Below, in pieces: positions 27,554 to 36,066 of a stretch of DNA of 64,000 bases. Source of the stretch: Inquilinus sp. KBS0705 (GTDB taxonomy: Bacteria; Bacteroidota; Bacteroidia; Sphingobacteriales; Sphingobacteriaceae); NCBI GenBank assembly GCA_005938025.2, contig VCCI02000003.1:124001-188000 (forward strand), read 5' to 3'. The notes beneath the pieces are model-generated. The model did not search any database. It was not told the origin of the DNA and was given only the letters and a program-made list of their open reading frames with translations. Within the stretch, counting starts at the first letter, position 1. Each line of letters opens with the position of its first letter. The position numbers and the translations under genes are program-made.

Positions 27554-28786
27554 TTAAAATGACGAAGCTATTAGCTTTTCCTTCAATGCCAGCATGTCAT
27601 GACTTATCTTTTTCTCCAATACCTTTGCATAAATCTGGGTTGTTGCAATTTTTGTATGTCCGAGTATTTTACTAACTGTTTCGATTGGAACTCCGTTCGA
27701 AAGCGTGACTGTTGTGGCGAATGTATGCCTGGCTAAATGAAAAGAAATTGTCTTGCTTATATTACACAAATCAGCAATCTCTTTTAAATAACTATTGACT
27801 TTTTGATTTGAAAGTACTGGAAACGCTTTGCCAGCATTGATTGCGCGAACGTTATTTCGATATTGCGCTAAAATTTCAACGGCTTTCGGCAACAATGGTG
27901 TAGTTACAGGCGTATCGGTTTTTTGACGGTTGGTCTTTATCCATAATTCGCCGTCATCGCCAATAACAATATTAAGAGATGTAAGGTTAATCAAATCAAT
28001 ATAAGCAAGTCCTGTGTAGCAGCTAAATACAAATAGATCTCTGACAAGATTTAATCGGTCGACTTTGAAATCTTTCCTTTCTATCGCTGATAATTCCGCT
28101 TGTGACAAGCAATCACGACTCACCTTCTGTGTTTTAATTGAATATCTCGCAAACGGATTTTTCTCGACCCACTCCAATTTAACTGCAAGGCCAATCATTT
28201 TTTTAATCCTAACCATGTGTTTAACGACACCATTGTTTTGTATCGGCTTTTGATGATCTGCTGGTTTATGATTGAATAAGAATGTTTCGAAATCATTAAT
28301 GAACCGAAAATTTAATTCGTGAAGAAAGATATCGTCCTTCTTGTATTTCTGCTGAAGAAATTTGACTAAGTACCGCTGTGTTACGAAATAATGCTTAAGC
28401 GTTATAGCTTTTATCGTAGCTAATGCCGTTTCGTTGTGGTACTGAAAAAGATCAGAAAGTTTATAGACGGAAATTTCGGTATTGAAATAATTATCCTTTA
28501 CCGCTTCTGCTGTTATGTACAGGCCTTTTAAGAGCATCTGCTGATAGATATTCCCCAAGGTGCGACGAAGGTTCTCTAAATAAGAGAAAATTGCTCTGGC
28601 CTCTTCTTTGCTTCCTTTTGGCAGCCCTTTGCGGTTATCCCAGGTTTTTGAATCGATGCTTTGCTTAACGGCGAAAAAACACTTTTTGCTGTTTACGGTA
28701 ATACATGCGTAGATTGGCGATTTTCCATCCTTTTCTTTATCGGAACGTACTGTAAAATGGATACCAAATGACTGTGTTGTTTTCAT
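27554..28786 (-). CDS. Tyrosine recombinase/integrase, copy 1
   Basis: A 410-residue Bacteroidota integrase: an arm-binding N-terminus starting MKTTQSFGIHFTVRSDKE, a SAM-like core-binding domain (about 105-215) and a catalytic domain with Arg in FSCYTGLAYIDL near 255, HLARHTFATT (His, Arg) near 347 and LGHTKIATTQIYA near 373-385, containing the His and the nucleophile Tyr. It is closely related to the integrase at 50810-52039, and like it starts about 300 bp from a copy of the tRNA-Val 3' end (29093). It is therefore the integrase of an older element whose other end lies to the left and was not found. Confidence 0.93.
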   Translation of the reverse strand: MKTTQSFGIHFTVRSDKEKDGKSPIYACITVNSKKCFFAVKQSIDSKTWDNRKGLPKGSKEEARAIFSYLENLRRTLGNIYQQMLLKGLYITAEAVKDNYFNTEISVYKLSDLFQYHNETALATIKAITLKHYFVTQRYLVKFLQQKYKKDDIFLHELNFRFINDFETFLFNHKPADHQKPIQNNGVVKHMVRIKKMIGLAVKLEWVEKNPFARYSIKTQKVSRDCLSQAELSAIERKDFKVDRLNLVRDLFVFSCYTGLAYIDLINLTSLNIVIGDDGELWIKTNRQKTDTPVTTPLLPKAVEILAQYRNNVRAINAGKAFPVLSNQKVNSYLKEIADLCNISKTISFHLARHTFATTVTLSNGVPIETVSKILGHTKIATTQIYAKVLEKKISHDMLALKEKLIASSF

Positions 28787-28832
28787 GAACTTAATTATTA
28801 GTAATACAATAAACTAAATATGCCCTGTTTTG

Positions 28833-28989
28833 GGTATTATTTAGGTATTCAAAACGGCATTAAAAAATGCAAAAAACAGTCGGTTTTAAGCTAATTTTAA
28901 ATGTCGTAAGTAGCTGTAATACAATTAAATAAGCCACTTTCGAATACCTCAAAGGTAAAAACTAAAAACAGGTAGTCGAATAGGTATCC
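28833..28989. repeat. Candidate arm-type sites of integrase 1 (GGTATTC type)
   Basis: Between integrase 1 and its att site the motif GGTATT occurs at 28833 and, as GGTATTC, at 28844-28850. It occurs inverted as GAATACC at 28942-28948 and as GGTATCC at 28983-28989. Such repeats flanking the core are expected for arm-binding domains of tyrosine integrases. Confidence 0.5.
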
Positions 28990-29034
28990 TAAACTTTGAA
29001 ATTCTTTGGTTTGATTTGGGAGGGCTAAAAACAT

Positions 29035-29068
29035 AAAAGCCTGTAAATCATACGATTTACAGGCTTTT
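29035..29068. terminator. Hairpin copied with the tRNA-Val 3' end (att of element 1)
   Basis: Perfect 15-bp arms AAAAGCCTGTAAATC / GATTTACAGGCTTTT with a 4-nt loop. It corresponds to the terminator just downstream of the real tRNA-Val (52284-52317), showing that the first element carried a replacement tRNA 3' end together with a terminator. Confidence 0.8.
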
Positions 29069-29092
29069 GGAGAACTTTGAATTCCCTTTTGG

Positions 29093-29115
29093 TGGGAGTT
29101 ACTGTCCCCGAACCC
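29093..29115. repeat. att site: partial copy of the tRNA-Val 3' end
   Basis: TGGGAGTTACTG (29093-29104) is identical to the first 12 bases of the tRNA-Val copy at 52341-52352 in the same orientation. After four mismatches CGAACC matches again. The preceding bases and hairpin also match. It marks the junction between the first element (left, with integrase 1) and the second (right). Confidence 0.78.
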
Positions 29116-29166
29116 TATAAAGTTTTAAGCTGATTGACAGCATGTTACTAAATACTCAATTTCGCT

Positions 29167-29185
29167 GGTACTCACTTTGGTACTC
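29167..29185. repeat. Left-end direct repeat GGTACTC...GGTACTC, shared with the right end
   Basis: GGTACTCACTTTGGTAC (29167-29183) is identical to 52220-52236. The motif GGTACTC is repeated twice here, is found several times next to integrase 2 and differs from the GGTATTC motif next to integrase 1. It is read as arm-type sites of integrase 2 at the far end of its element. Confidence 0.65.
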
Positions 29186-29324
29186 GATCTGAATGACATT
29201 CAAATATAATAAATTGTTAAGGAAAAGCCATCTATTAAATAATAAACTGGTTATTTACCTGAGCACAAACATTGCTTAATGAACTATATCAATGTCTACA
29301 GTATAGGCGTTTGAGATGACAATT

Positions 29325-30452
29325 TTAAGACCGTGTTTTCTTATCTAAATGATAAATACGTTTAAGCGCTCTTTCAACTTCTCCTTTATTACGTTTGTTT
29401 TCCTTCATGTTCAAGAAAAAATCAAGCACTAAATCAGTTTCTCTACTAGGAAACAGATGATTGGCGTAATTGTCGTCAAATAAATTTAGTATTCGAATAT
29501 CAATTCTTATTCCGCAAATCAAGTAACTTGCAAGCTGGTTTTTAGCCATTCCCCACCCACAATGACCAAACCAAGCTTTTTGTCGATCTGGCCGTGTGTT
29601 CGTCAAATGTTTCGGTTTAATGGCATCATAAGAGAATACAGTATCTAATGGACATCTGAAAAAGAAAATAGTCGATTTTCCAAAATCTATAATTGAAGTA
29701 GGATTTGTAATCCCAAGATCATCTATTGGCAAAGTATGGGATGCGAACCATGCTGCTACTTTTAAATTGTCTGTAAGATCAAGTCCTACACTTGGAAGTC
29801 CATAATGCTGAGCAAAACCCAATGCTATTGGCGTAAAGTGTGCTGAGTTTTTGATTTTATATTCGTCAATTTTATATTCTTTATACTGACTCTCGTTTAA
29901 TAAAGACTTTAAATCGACACCAATATCATTTAGTAACATTGCTGTTTGGCTATGCCATAACGCATACATAAAGTACTCGTCAAATTTAGCGCGAAGGAAA
30001 CTCGGATGGAACGACGGTTCTTTAGGGGTGTTTTCCCCAAACAAAAACATATTTTCATCCTCCTCCCTATGTAACGAATAAACTGTGGTCTGTCCTCGTA
30101 ATAATACTTGGTAACCAGGCTCATCGTGTTTTAACTTGGTATATAAAGCATCTATTTGAGCAAATTCATTTGCTTCAAAAATGGGAATTTTTCTAAATGG
30201 AACTCGGACATAATCCACAACTTTAAATCGATCGTATGTTTTATAATATGGTAGTTTATTGCTGCTGCCATATACGGCTGAATTTTGTGCAGTGATTACT
30301 CGGCCATATTGTTCATCGAGCCAAAGCGCCCTATCATCAAATTTCGCAACAGGGTCAATTGTACCCGAAGCACTCCGTTCGTTCATTATAGGATAGATGT
30401 TGTAAAATGCCGGATATTCGATCCTTGGGTCATCATAGGTAATCTTTTCCAT
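29325..30452 (-). CDS. FRG-domain protein
   Basis: A 375-residue cytosolic protein. The FRG domain is recognised from YQVLLRGQTTVYSLHR near 116-131 (the Phe/Tyr-Arg-Gly signature is LLRGQ) and from ALGFAQHYGLPSVGLDLTDNLKVAAWFA near 226-253, the conserved QHYG-P-LDLT block. FRG proteins are frequent in defence islands, but their biochemistry is not established. Its ATG overlaps the stop of the upstream unknown gene by 1 bp (TAATG), so the two are translated together. The pair is divergent from the SIR2-DUF262 operon, suggesting one functional module. Confidence 0.82.
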   Translation of the reverse strand: MEKITYDDPRIEYPAFYNIYPIMNERSASGTIDPVAKFDDRALWLDEQYGRVITAQNSAVYGSSNKLPYYKTYDRFKVVDYVRVPFRKIPIFEANEFAQIDALYTKLKHDEPGYQVLLRGQTTVYSLHREEDENMFLFGENTPKEPSFHPSFLRAKFDEYFMYALWHSQTAMLLNDIGVDLKSLLNESQYKEYKIDEYKIKNSAHFTPIALGFAQHYGLPSVGLDLTDNLKVAAWFASHTLPIDDLGITNPTSIIDFGKSTIFFFRCPLDTVFSYDAIKPKHLTNTRPDRQKAWFGHCGWGMAKNQLASYLICGIRIDIRILNLFDDNYANHLFPSRETDLVLDFFLNMKENKRNKGEVERALKRIYHLDKKTRS

Positions 30453-31042
30453 TAAATATGCAATTTTATATTTAAGCTTTGGCCAACGTATGTTAATATG
30501 AACGACGAGAAAGCGGTAGAGGCTTTTGAATTAATAAATAAGTTTTCGGGATGACTTTGTCCACTTTCCGACATAAGCCCGGCCGTTAGATTGTTAAAAA
30601 TATCGAATTGTGCCGTCAGTTCTGTATGTAACTGAGAAAACGCGCTAATAGTTATATCTACAAATAACTCCGGTGCAATTATTTGAAATTGATAATTTTC
30701 AGCATTTAGCTTAATCGTTATTTTTCTTTTGGCCTGCTCTAAATATTCGATATAAATATTAAAAAGAGTACCATCAATGTCTGAAAGATAAATGTCGCGA
30801 AGTTGAGATTCTATGATGATGCCTTGAGCAAGCTTGTACAATAATTCAGCATAACGAGAACCTACCAATTGCTTGTAAAGCCTTTCATTATCACAAGGTA
30901 GCCAAATTGCGCTAATTGACTCTGGCGTTTTATTTAAGATAGCGACCATTTGACTACTATTATTAATAAAATCACTAGTAGTGATTCTACTATTGAAGTG
31001 CCTTGAAAAGGCTTTCAACATTTCAATATCATCAATAATCAT
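30452..31042 (-). CDS. Hypothetical protein coupled to the FRG gene
   Basis: I do not recognise this family. From the ATG at 31042 it is 196 residues (MIIDDIEMLKAFSRHF...); the frame extends to a TTG at 31063, but the ATG is preferred. No membrane segment or signal peptide is seen. The sequence is mixed alpha/beta, with several SISAIWLPCDNERLYK- and LFNIYIEYLEQAKRK-like amphipathic stretches. Its stop overlaps the FRG start, so it is very likely its partner (antitoxin, sensor or adaptor). The promoter must lie between 31042 and 31257, shared with the divergent SIR2 operon. Confidence 0.75.
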   Translation of the reverse strand: MIIDDIEMLKAFSRHFNSRITTSDFINNSSQMVAILNKTPESISAIWLPCDNERLYKQLVGSRYAELLYKLAQGIIIESQLRDIYLSDIDGTLFNIYIEYLEQAKRKITIKLNAENYQFQIIAPELFVDITISAFSQLHTELTAQFDIFNNLTAGLMSESGQSHPENLFINSKASTAFSSFILTYVGQSLNIKLHI

Positions 31043-31256
31043 AATGAAAAAGGTTATAACCAAAGTACGTGAGACTTTAACCGATTTGCAAATATCTATT
31101 TTGCTAAATTATTATATACTAATCCCTGAAAAAGTTATCCCCTTCATCTCAGTATGGGCGGATATATGCTCGACATACTCGCTTGATGACGTAAGTTGCA
31201 ATTATCAATTTAAACATTAGATTTGATTGTTAAACTTAAGCCATTACTTTTTGTCT

Positions 31257-31391
31257 ATGAAAATTTATAAAGTTATCCAAACACCCGGCCTCTCTATAAA
31301 AAATGGACGAAAACCTATACCATTAAGATTGAAATACTTTTCCGAAAGTCTTGGAATAGATACTTCCTGTAATTTAGCTACCGCGATATGA
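31257..31391 (+). CDS. Small ORF (44 aa) overlapping the SIR2 start
   Basis: A 44-codon ATG frame starting MKIYKVIQTPGLS and rich in Lys/Arg in its middle (KNGRKPIPLRLKYFSES). Its TGA overlaps the SIR2 ATG in an ATGA arrangement, the same kind of coupling seen between SIR2 and DUF262. It is not a frameshifted N-terminus of SIR2, because that protein begins at the usual GAGAS loop. It could be a small regulatory/sensor protein or a leader that couples translation. There is no known family. Confidence 0.55.
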   Translation: MKIYKVIQTPGLSIKNGRKPIPLRLKYFSESLGIDTSCNLATAI

Positions 31392-32428
31392 AAAAGGTCG
31401 CGTATTTATTAGGAGCAGGAGCCAGTCAGGCTGTTGTGTCTCATATCAATCCGGATAATGGACTGATGACTACCGATATTCGTAACGTTATTCAAAAACA
31501 ATATTCGAGCGCGCCTTTCGATACCAATATTTGGAATGAAATTCTTACAGAAGAATATGATTTAGAGCAGATAATATCGGTGATGGAATATCAGTATCAA
31601 TATGCATCATCTACTACTCTAAGACGTTATTATAGAGATGCGATTGTTAAACTTTCTAAGAAAATATCTGCAAATCCTCCAAAATCTAACCTTTATTCTA
31701 TTCTAATTGATATGCATTTAAATCTGCAAAACAGTTTAGATGAGGAGTTACTTTGCATAATCAGCTTGAACTACGAAGATATTTTAGAAAAGACGATAGA
31801 TAAACATTTTAAAATACAGGTAGATTATGGAATTAATAAGCTGCCAACAGCAAATGGAATTCAAATATTTAAATTACATGGCTCTTTCAATTGGGAAAAC
31901 GTTCGACCTATAAAGGTAGCAACTAATATGACTAGCTTGCGGTCGGAGAATACGCTTTGGATTCCTCCCGGTGTTGATAAAAGGAAGGAGAATTACCCTT
32001 TTAATCTTTTATGGGGAAAGGCAAACGAAGCCATTATGAACTGTGATGTTATCCGGGTAGTGGGTTGCTCTTTAAGCAGAAACGATTGGGGACTAATTCC
32101 AATGTTGTATACAATTCAAAAATTTCATAGTACCGGTCACAAGTTTGCGATCGAAATTATCGACTTCCCTGAGATCGCTGAAAAAATCAAAACGAATTAC
32201 AAATACCTCGATATAACTTCGATAGATGATATACCTGAATTTTTTGACTTTTACAAAAAGCAATTTCCGTCAGCTTCAGATGATGCCATAAAAACGGAAA
32301 TCGTAAATTCGCTAAATAATCCTTTACAAAGCTGGTTAGAGGCAAAGATAGAATATCTTATAAAAAGATCTAAGGACATCAACACCCCTAAAAAACTGGT
32401 TTACGATTTTTATTATAAAACCGCCTAA
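31388..32428 (+). CDS. SIR2-family NAD-binding protein (putative defence effector)
   Basis: A 346-residue SIR2-like protein. MKKVAYLLGAGASQAV is the NAD-binding GAGAS loop, CIISLNYEDILEK near 120 the Asn-Tyr-Asp-like motif, FKLHGSFNW near 162-170 carries the catalytic-type His, and DVIRVVGCSLSRNDWGL near 223 the C-terminal Rossmann strand. SIR2 domains of this kind act as NADases in several phage-defence systems (Thoeris ThsA, DSR, SIR2-pAgo). The stop overlaps the DUF262 start by one base (TAATG). In this context an abortive-infection NAD-depleting role is the best inference. Confidence 0.85.
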   Translation: MKKVAYLLGAGASQAVVSHINPDNGLMTTDIRNVIQKQYSSAPFDTNIWNEILTEEYDLEQIISVMEYQYQYASSTTLRRYYRDAIVKLSKKISANPPKSNLYSILIDMHLNLQNSLDEELLCIISLNYEDILEKTIDKHFKIQVDYGINKLPTANGIQIFKLHGSFNWENVRPIKVATNMTSLRSENTLWIPPGVDKRKENYPFNLLWGKANEAIMNCDVIRVVGCSLSRNDWGLIPMLYTIQKFHSTGHKFAIEIIDFPEIAEKIKTNYKYLDITSIDDIPEFFDFYKKQFPSASDDAIKTEIVNSLNNPLQSWLEAKIEYLIKRSKDINTPKKLVYDFYYKTA

Positions 32429-33552
32429 TGAAGAAGAATAATTTAACTTGGACTGTAAGGGATCTGCAAGAAAAAATAGATCAAATAGAGTTTCCTGAAT
32501 ATCAGCGGGAGCCTTCTGTCTGGAACTTAGATCGTAAACAAAAGTTGATAGATTCTATGCTCAGAGGGTTTGATATATCCAATATCTATCTAAATAAGCG
32601 AAACGATGCAGTCTACGAATGTATCGATGGTAGACAACGGATTAACGCCATTCTATCTTTCTTAGGGCTAAATGACGATAAAGAGTCCAATGAACGCAGT
32701 GCAAATCGAATGGATAACAACTTCAAGTTTGTAAGTTCGGACGAATTGCTGGGTACGCAAGGTTTACAAGCTTGGAATAACAAACGATTTGAAGATTTTA
32801 AAGGCGACGATGAGCTTGCTGATCCTATACTCAATTATCAATTTAACGTTGTAGAAATCTCTTTAGATGACGAAGATAAGGATGAATTGCTAAACCTCAT
32901 GTTTTTGCGCCTACAACTCGGCGCGCATCTTAATGCAGGAGAAAAGTTGAAAGCTATGCGCGGTGACATGCGCGATTTGATTTTCGGAGAGTTAGGACCT
33001 TACGCTTACTTCAGCGAAATTTTACAAATCCCGAATCGCCGATTTGCCATGGAATTAACAGCCTCGCAAATCGCTTTAAATTTTTATTCAAAAGCAAAAA
33101 ATGATGAATTTCATAGGGCTAGATTCGCTGATTTACAAGATTTTTTTAAAGAGCGTTCCAAATTTACAGATCCTGACCTGGTCTTAGCTATAAAGCTAAA
33201 AGAACGTCTTAACGAAATCTATCAATATCTGAATAATCAAAATGTTGAGTTAAGAAACAGAGCAATGGGAATTTCTGTTTTCTTTTTCATGAATGAACTA
33301 ATCGAATCAAATATGGCAGGTCAAATAATTGAATTCATAAATTTCTTAAAATTGTTTATGGAAACACTAAAAGAGCAAGTCAAAAAAGGTATTGATATAG
33401 ATCCAAATTATCGAGATCTGCTACGTTTCCAAAATTACATTTCCCAGGCAGCCGTTGAAAAGTATGCGATAGAGAACCGACACAAATTTTTGGAGGATTA
33501 TTATGAGTACTATCTTTTAAATAACGAAATCAAGACCACTGGAAGCAATTGA
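32428..33552 (+). CDS. DUF262-family protein (GmrS-like N-terminal domain), no HNH half
   Basis: A 374-residue protein with the DUF262/ParB-like fold: FPEYQREPSVWNLDRKQKLIDSMLRGF at about 17-43 and YECIDGRQRINAIL near 62-75, the conserved Asp-Gly-x-Arg-Gln-Arg motif. In type IV restriction enzymes of the GmrSD kind this domain is joined to or paired with a DUF1524 HNH nuclease. No DUF1524 domain or HNH motif is visible here; the C-terminal half is helical. It may instead serve as NTP-dependent sensor for the coupled SIR2 protein (inference). Confidence 0.86.
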   Translation: MKKNNLTWTVRDLQEKIDQIEFPEYQREPSVWNLDRKQKLIDSMLRGFDISNIYLNKRNDAVYECIDGRQRINAILSFLGLNDDKESNERSANRMDNNFKFVSSDELLGTQGLQAWNNKRFEDFKGDDELADPILNYQFNVVEISLDDEDKDELLNLMFLRLQLGAHLNAGEKLKAMRGDMRDLIFGELGPYAYFSEILQIPNRRFAMELTASQIALNFYSKAKNDEFHRARFADLQDFFKERSKFTDPDLVLAIKLKERLNEIYQYLNNQNVELRNRAMGISVFFFMNELIESNMAGQIIEFINFLKLFMETLKEQVKKGIDIDPNYRDLLRFQNYISQAAVEKYAIENRHKFLEDYYEYYLLNNEIKTTGSN

Positions 33553-33633
33553 TTGGTTATTGAGTAGGTGAGAGTTTTGAATTAATGGTGGATGTTTCCT
33601 TCATTCAACCTTAAATTGCGGAGCCCCAGTCAT

Positions 33634-33678
33634 TTTCATTATACTTTAAGACTATATTAATCTTAAAGTATAATGAAA
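33634..33678. terminator. Perfect 18-bp hairpin between DUF262 and the restriction gene
   Basis: Arms TTTCATTATACTTTAAGA (33634-33651) and its complement (33661-33678) enclose a 9-nt loop. The hairpin covers the last codons and stop of the minus-strand restriction gene and faces the end of DUF262, so it can end transcripts from both sides, though the T runs are short. Confidence 0.65.
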
Positions 33679-34626
33679 TAACTCTTGGAAAAAGTCATCT
33701 CTAATGTCCGGCTCTTCCAATATTTTAATTATATCATAGAATTTTTCAACTAGTCGGTCGTTTTGAATTCTCTTTTGAAGCTCTGTAGTATAAACCGCAG
33801 AAAGAAAAAAATTCTTACACTTGTTACTTTCCTGCAGTGAGTGCTGAAAAGATTTTGTCGCTGCGCCGTATCGTTCAAGAGCGCCAGCAGGATCTATACC
33901 ACCCTTAATTTCTACTACCGCCAAAAGTTCTTCACCCTTTTCAGTCTCTATAGAAAAAGAGATATCGGGTTCAGAAGAAAATCGCATTATTACGCCGCCG
34001 GCGAGTCTGGAAATTTTTGGCAAAGTGTCAGCTAACATAATGTCATCCGACACTGGATCTATAATCAATGATTTTTCTTTTAACCATTCGTAAACCAAAG
34101 ATCTGACCCTTTCCTCTGCGATAGTACCCACCTTATTCCTCATTACTCCGTCAAGCGTTATCCCTAAGGTTGCAATAATTGTTCTTTTACCATTTTCCAA
34201 AGTCCAGTCTGTGGCGCCTTTGATAATCGAACATATAAAGGTGTTGTATACGCGCGCCATTTTTAAAGCTTTCTCCGGAGCAATTACCGCACGATTTTTG
34301 CCGGTTTCTAAGCTTTCTATTGACCCAATATATTCTTTAGCTGCTTTTATCGATAAACCTGTTAAGCCTCTATAGTAAAGGCTTGTAATCGGCTTTTCCT
34401 TTAATGTGTCGGGGTGACAGAAAACCAGTTTGGGATCATACATTTTTTCTAAAGTCACATATTCCCATGTTTCTTTATCAATCATCAAATTTGAAAATGG
34501 CTCCCAGGTCAACGAAATTTCCAAGTCTTTTAAAATGTCAAAGGCCTTTAAATCTGTCCTTTTTTGTAGAGACGTAACAATGAGCAAAGACTTTACTTTC
34601 CTCAAATTATCTGAATAGCTATCCAT
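33652..34626 (-). CDS. Type II restriction endonuclease, XcyI-like
   Basis: A 324-residue protein. The segment PDISFSIETEKGEELLAVVEIKGG near 222-245 gives an Asp, then Glu-x-Lys, fitting a PD-(D/E)xK nuclease core. It is followed by GIDPAGALERYGAATKSFQ. Overall length and the SLYYRGLTGLSIKAAKEYIG region recall XcyI/XmaI-type enzymes (CCCGGG), but this match is from memory. It lies 3 bp downstream of a DNA methyltransferase gene, which makes restriction activity very likely. The cut site is not determined. Confidence 0.72.
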   Translation of the reverse strand: MDSYSDNLRKVKSLLIVTSLQKRTDLKAFDILKDLEISLTWEPFSNLMIDKETWEYVTLEKMYDPKLVFCHPDTLKEKPITSLYYRGLTGLSIKAAKEYIGSIESLETGKNRAVIAPEKALKMARVYNTFICSIIKGATDWTLENGKRTIIATLGITLDGVMRNKVGTIAEERVRSLVYEWLKEKSLIIDPVSDDIMLADTLPKISRLAGGVIMRFSSEPDISFSIETEKGEELLAVVEIKGGIDPAGALERYGAATKSFQHSLQESNKCKNFFLSAVYTTELQKRIQNDRLVEKFYDIIKILEEPDIRDDFFQELFHYTLRLI

Positions 34627-34629
34627 TAA

Positions 34630-36066
34630 TTAATTTTTGTTCCAAACATACACACATTTTCTTATTTCATTTCGTCCGTGAATTCCCATCTGTTGACTAC
34701 TATTTCCCTTCCCTCTTTCTAGTAACCAAATTACCTCAGTAGTTAAACCGGCTTCCCTAGCAAAATCCGATAAAATCAAATCAACAGGAATTTCACTTCC
34801 ATTATACTGAACATTATCATTTACCATGATAACTTTACCACCCTTTTTCAGGGTACGGGATAATTCATTTATAACGAAATTCATTTCAAAAAAATAATTG
34901 CTTATCATCACTGGAATATTAGTGTTGTTAAGTGAATCTCTACTTGAATTTAAATTTGCTAGAATTTCATTTAATGCTGGATGGGTCCTATGAATTTCAG
35001 CAATTCTTTCAAATTCCTTGAGTTTGTTTTTACTCTTATATATTAACTCTAATTCGGAGAACTTACTTTTATTTTCAACGGTTGCTGAAAGTAAAGTTTG
35101 TCTTAGGTCTTTAATAGTCTCATTATCAACTCCAGTGAAAGCTAATTCCAATGCGTACGTCCGGGTATAATCGTAACGATTACAGTATGGGGGAGACGTT
35201 ATAACGAGGTTTACAGAATTGGAGTTAATATCCTGCAATTTATTAAGACAACTTCCAGCAATCAACTGAAACTTATTCTTGTTTTTAAGTTTAGGTTGGT
35301 AATCAATATCATCTTTAATTTGTTCTAACTTTTCGAAAAGTTTTTCTCTAAAACCAAAAATAGTTCCCTTTGAAAATTTCGATTTAAGTATTCTTGACGA
35401 TCGAAAATCCCACCTTAAATATTGGCCATCCTTCCGAGTAAATGAAACATCTTCTAATATCGAAATTGCTACCAAAGACAATAAAGATTTAAGATCATCA
35501 CTAAGGGATTGATCAAATAAAAATCTTCGAAAATTGGCAATACTCACTTCTGTTTCATCCGAGAATGCACCTTTTGTAATTGTCAAATGCTTGAAAAAAA
35601 AACTGCGATCTACCGAGCTGTCGGAAAAATTAACGTTTGTCAACAGTCCAATCAGAGATTCAATATCTGCCTTATTAAGTTTTTTACTTGCTATTCGAGC
35701 ATTAATTGCCAGTATCGCGTGAGGCAATAATTCAATTCCAATCGCGTCAAATCCTGCATCATTACTTGTTGTTAATGTTGTTCCGATACCTGAAAAAGGG
35801 TCTAAAACCACTTGCTTTTCGTTTGGCCTTCCAAATAGGCTCAATACATGCTTTACGAAATTGGTGGAAAATCCTTCTTTATATTTGAACCATCTATAGA
35901 AAGGCTCTGCCTTATTAGCTTGAAACGATATCAGCGATCTATTCAGAGTCGTATTCACTTGTAACTTCCCTTTGTAAGCGTGGGTTAACTCATCACATTT
36001 ACTCAACGATTTTTGATGTATGATTTTAAGATCGGCCTCTAAAATATCTTCTGTTGAATATAACAT
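34630..36066 (-). CDS. Type II DNA methyltransferase (N4-cytosine/N6-adenine type)
   Basis: A 478-residue amino-methyltransferase. AdoMet motif I is VLDPFSGIGTTLTTS near 88-102, and catalytic motif IV is LVITSPPYCNRYDYTR near 313-328. The Ser-Pro-Pro-Tyr form favours N4-cytosine or beta-type N6-adenine methylation. Motif I precedes IV with a large insert (about 120-300) that may hold target recognition. It pairs with the restriction gene 3 bp downstream and protects host DNA. The last residues (GRNEIRKCVYVW) look intact. Confidence 0.88.
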   Translation of the reverse strand: MLYSTEDILEADLKIIHQKSLSKCDELTHAYKGKLQVNTTLNRSLISFQANKAEPFYRWFKYKEGFSTNFVKHVLSLFGRPNEKQVVLDPFSGIGTTLTTSNDAGFDAIGIELLPHAILAINARIASKKLNKADIESLIGLLTNVNFSDSSVDRSFFFKHLTITKGAFSDETEVSIANFRRFLFDQSLSDDLKSLLSLVAISILEDVSFTRKDGQYLRWDFRSSRILKSKFSKGTIFGFREKLFEKLEQIKDDIDYQPKLKNKNKFQLIAGSCLNKLQDINSNSVNLVITSPPYCNRYDYTRTYALELAFTGVDNETIKDLRQTLLSATVENKSKFSELELIYKSKNKLKEFERIAEIHRTHPALNEILANLNSSRDSLNNTNIPVMISNYFFEMNFVINELSRTLKKGGKVIMVNDNVQYNGSEIPVDLILSDFAREAGLTTEVIWLLERGKGNSSQQMGIHGRNEIRKCVYVWNKN

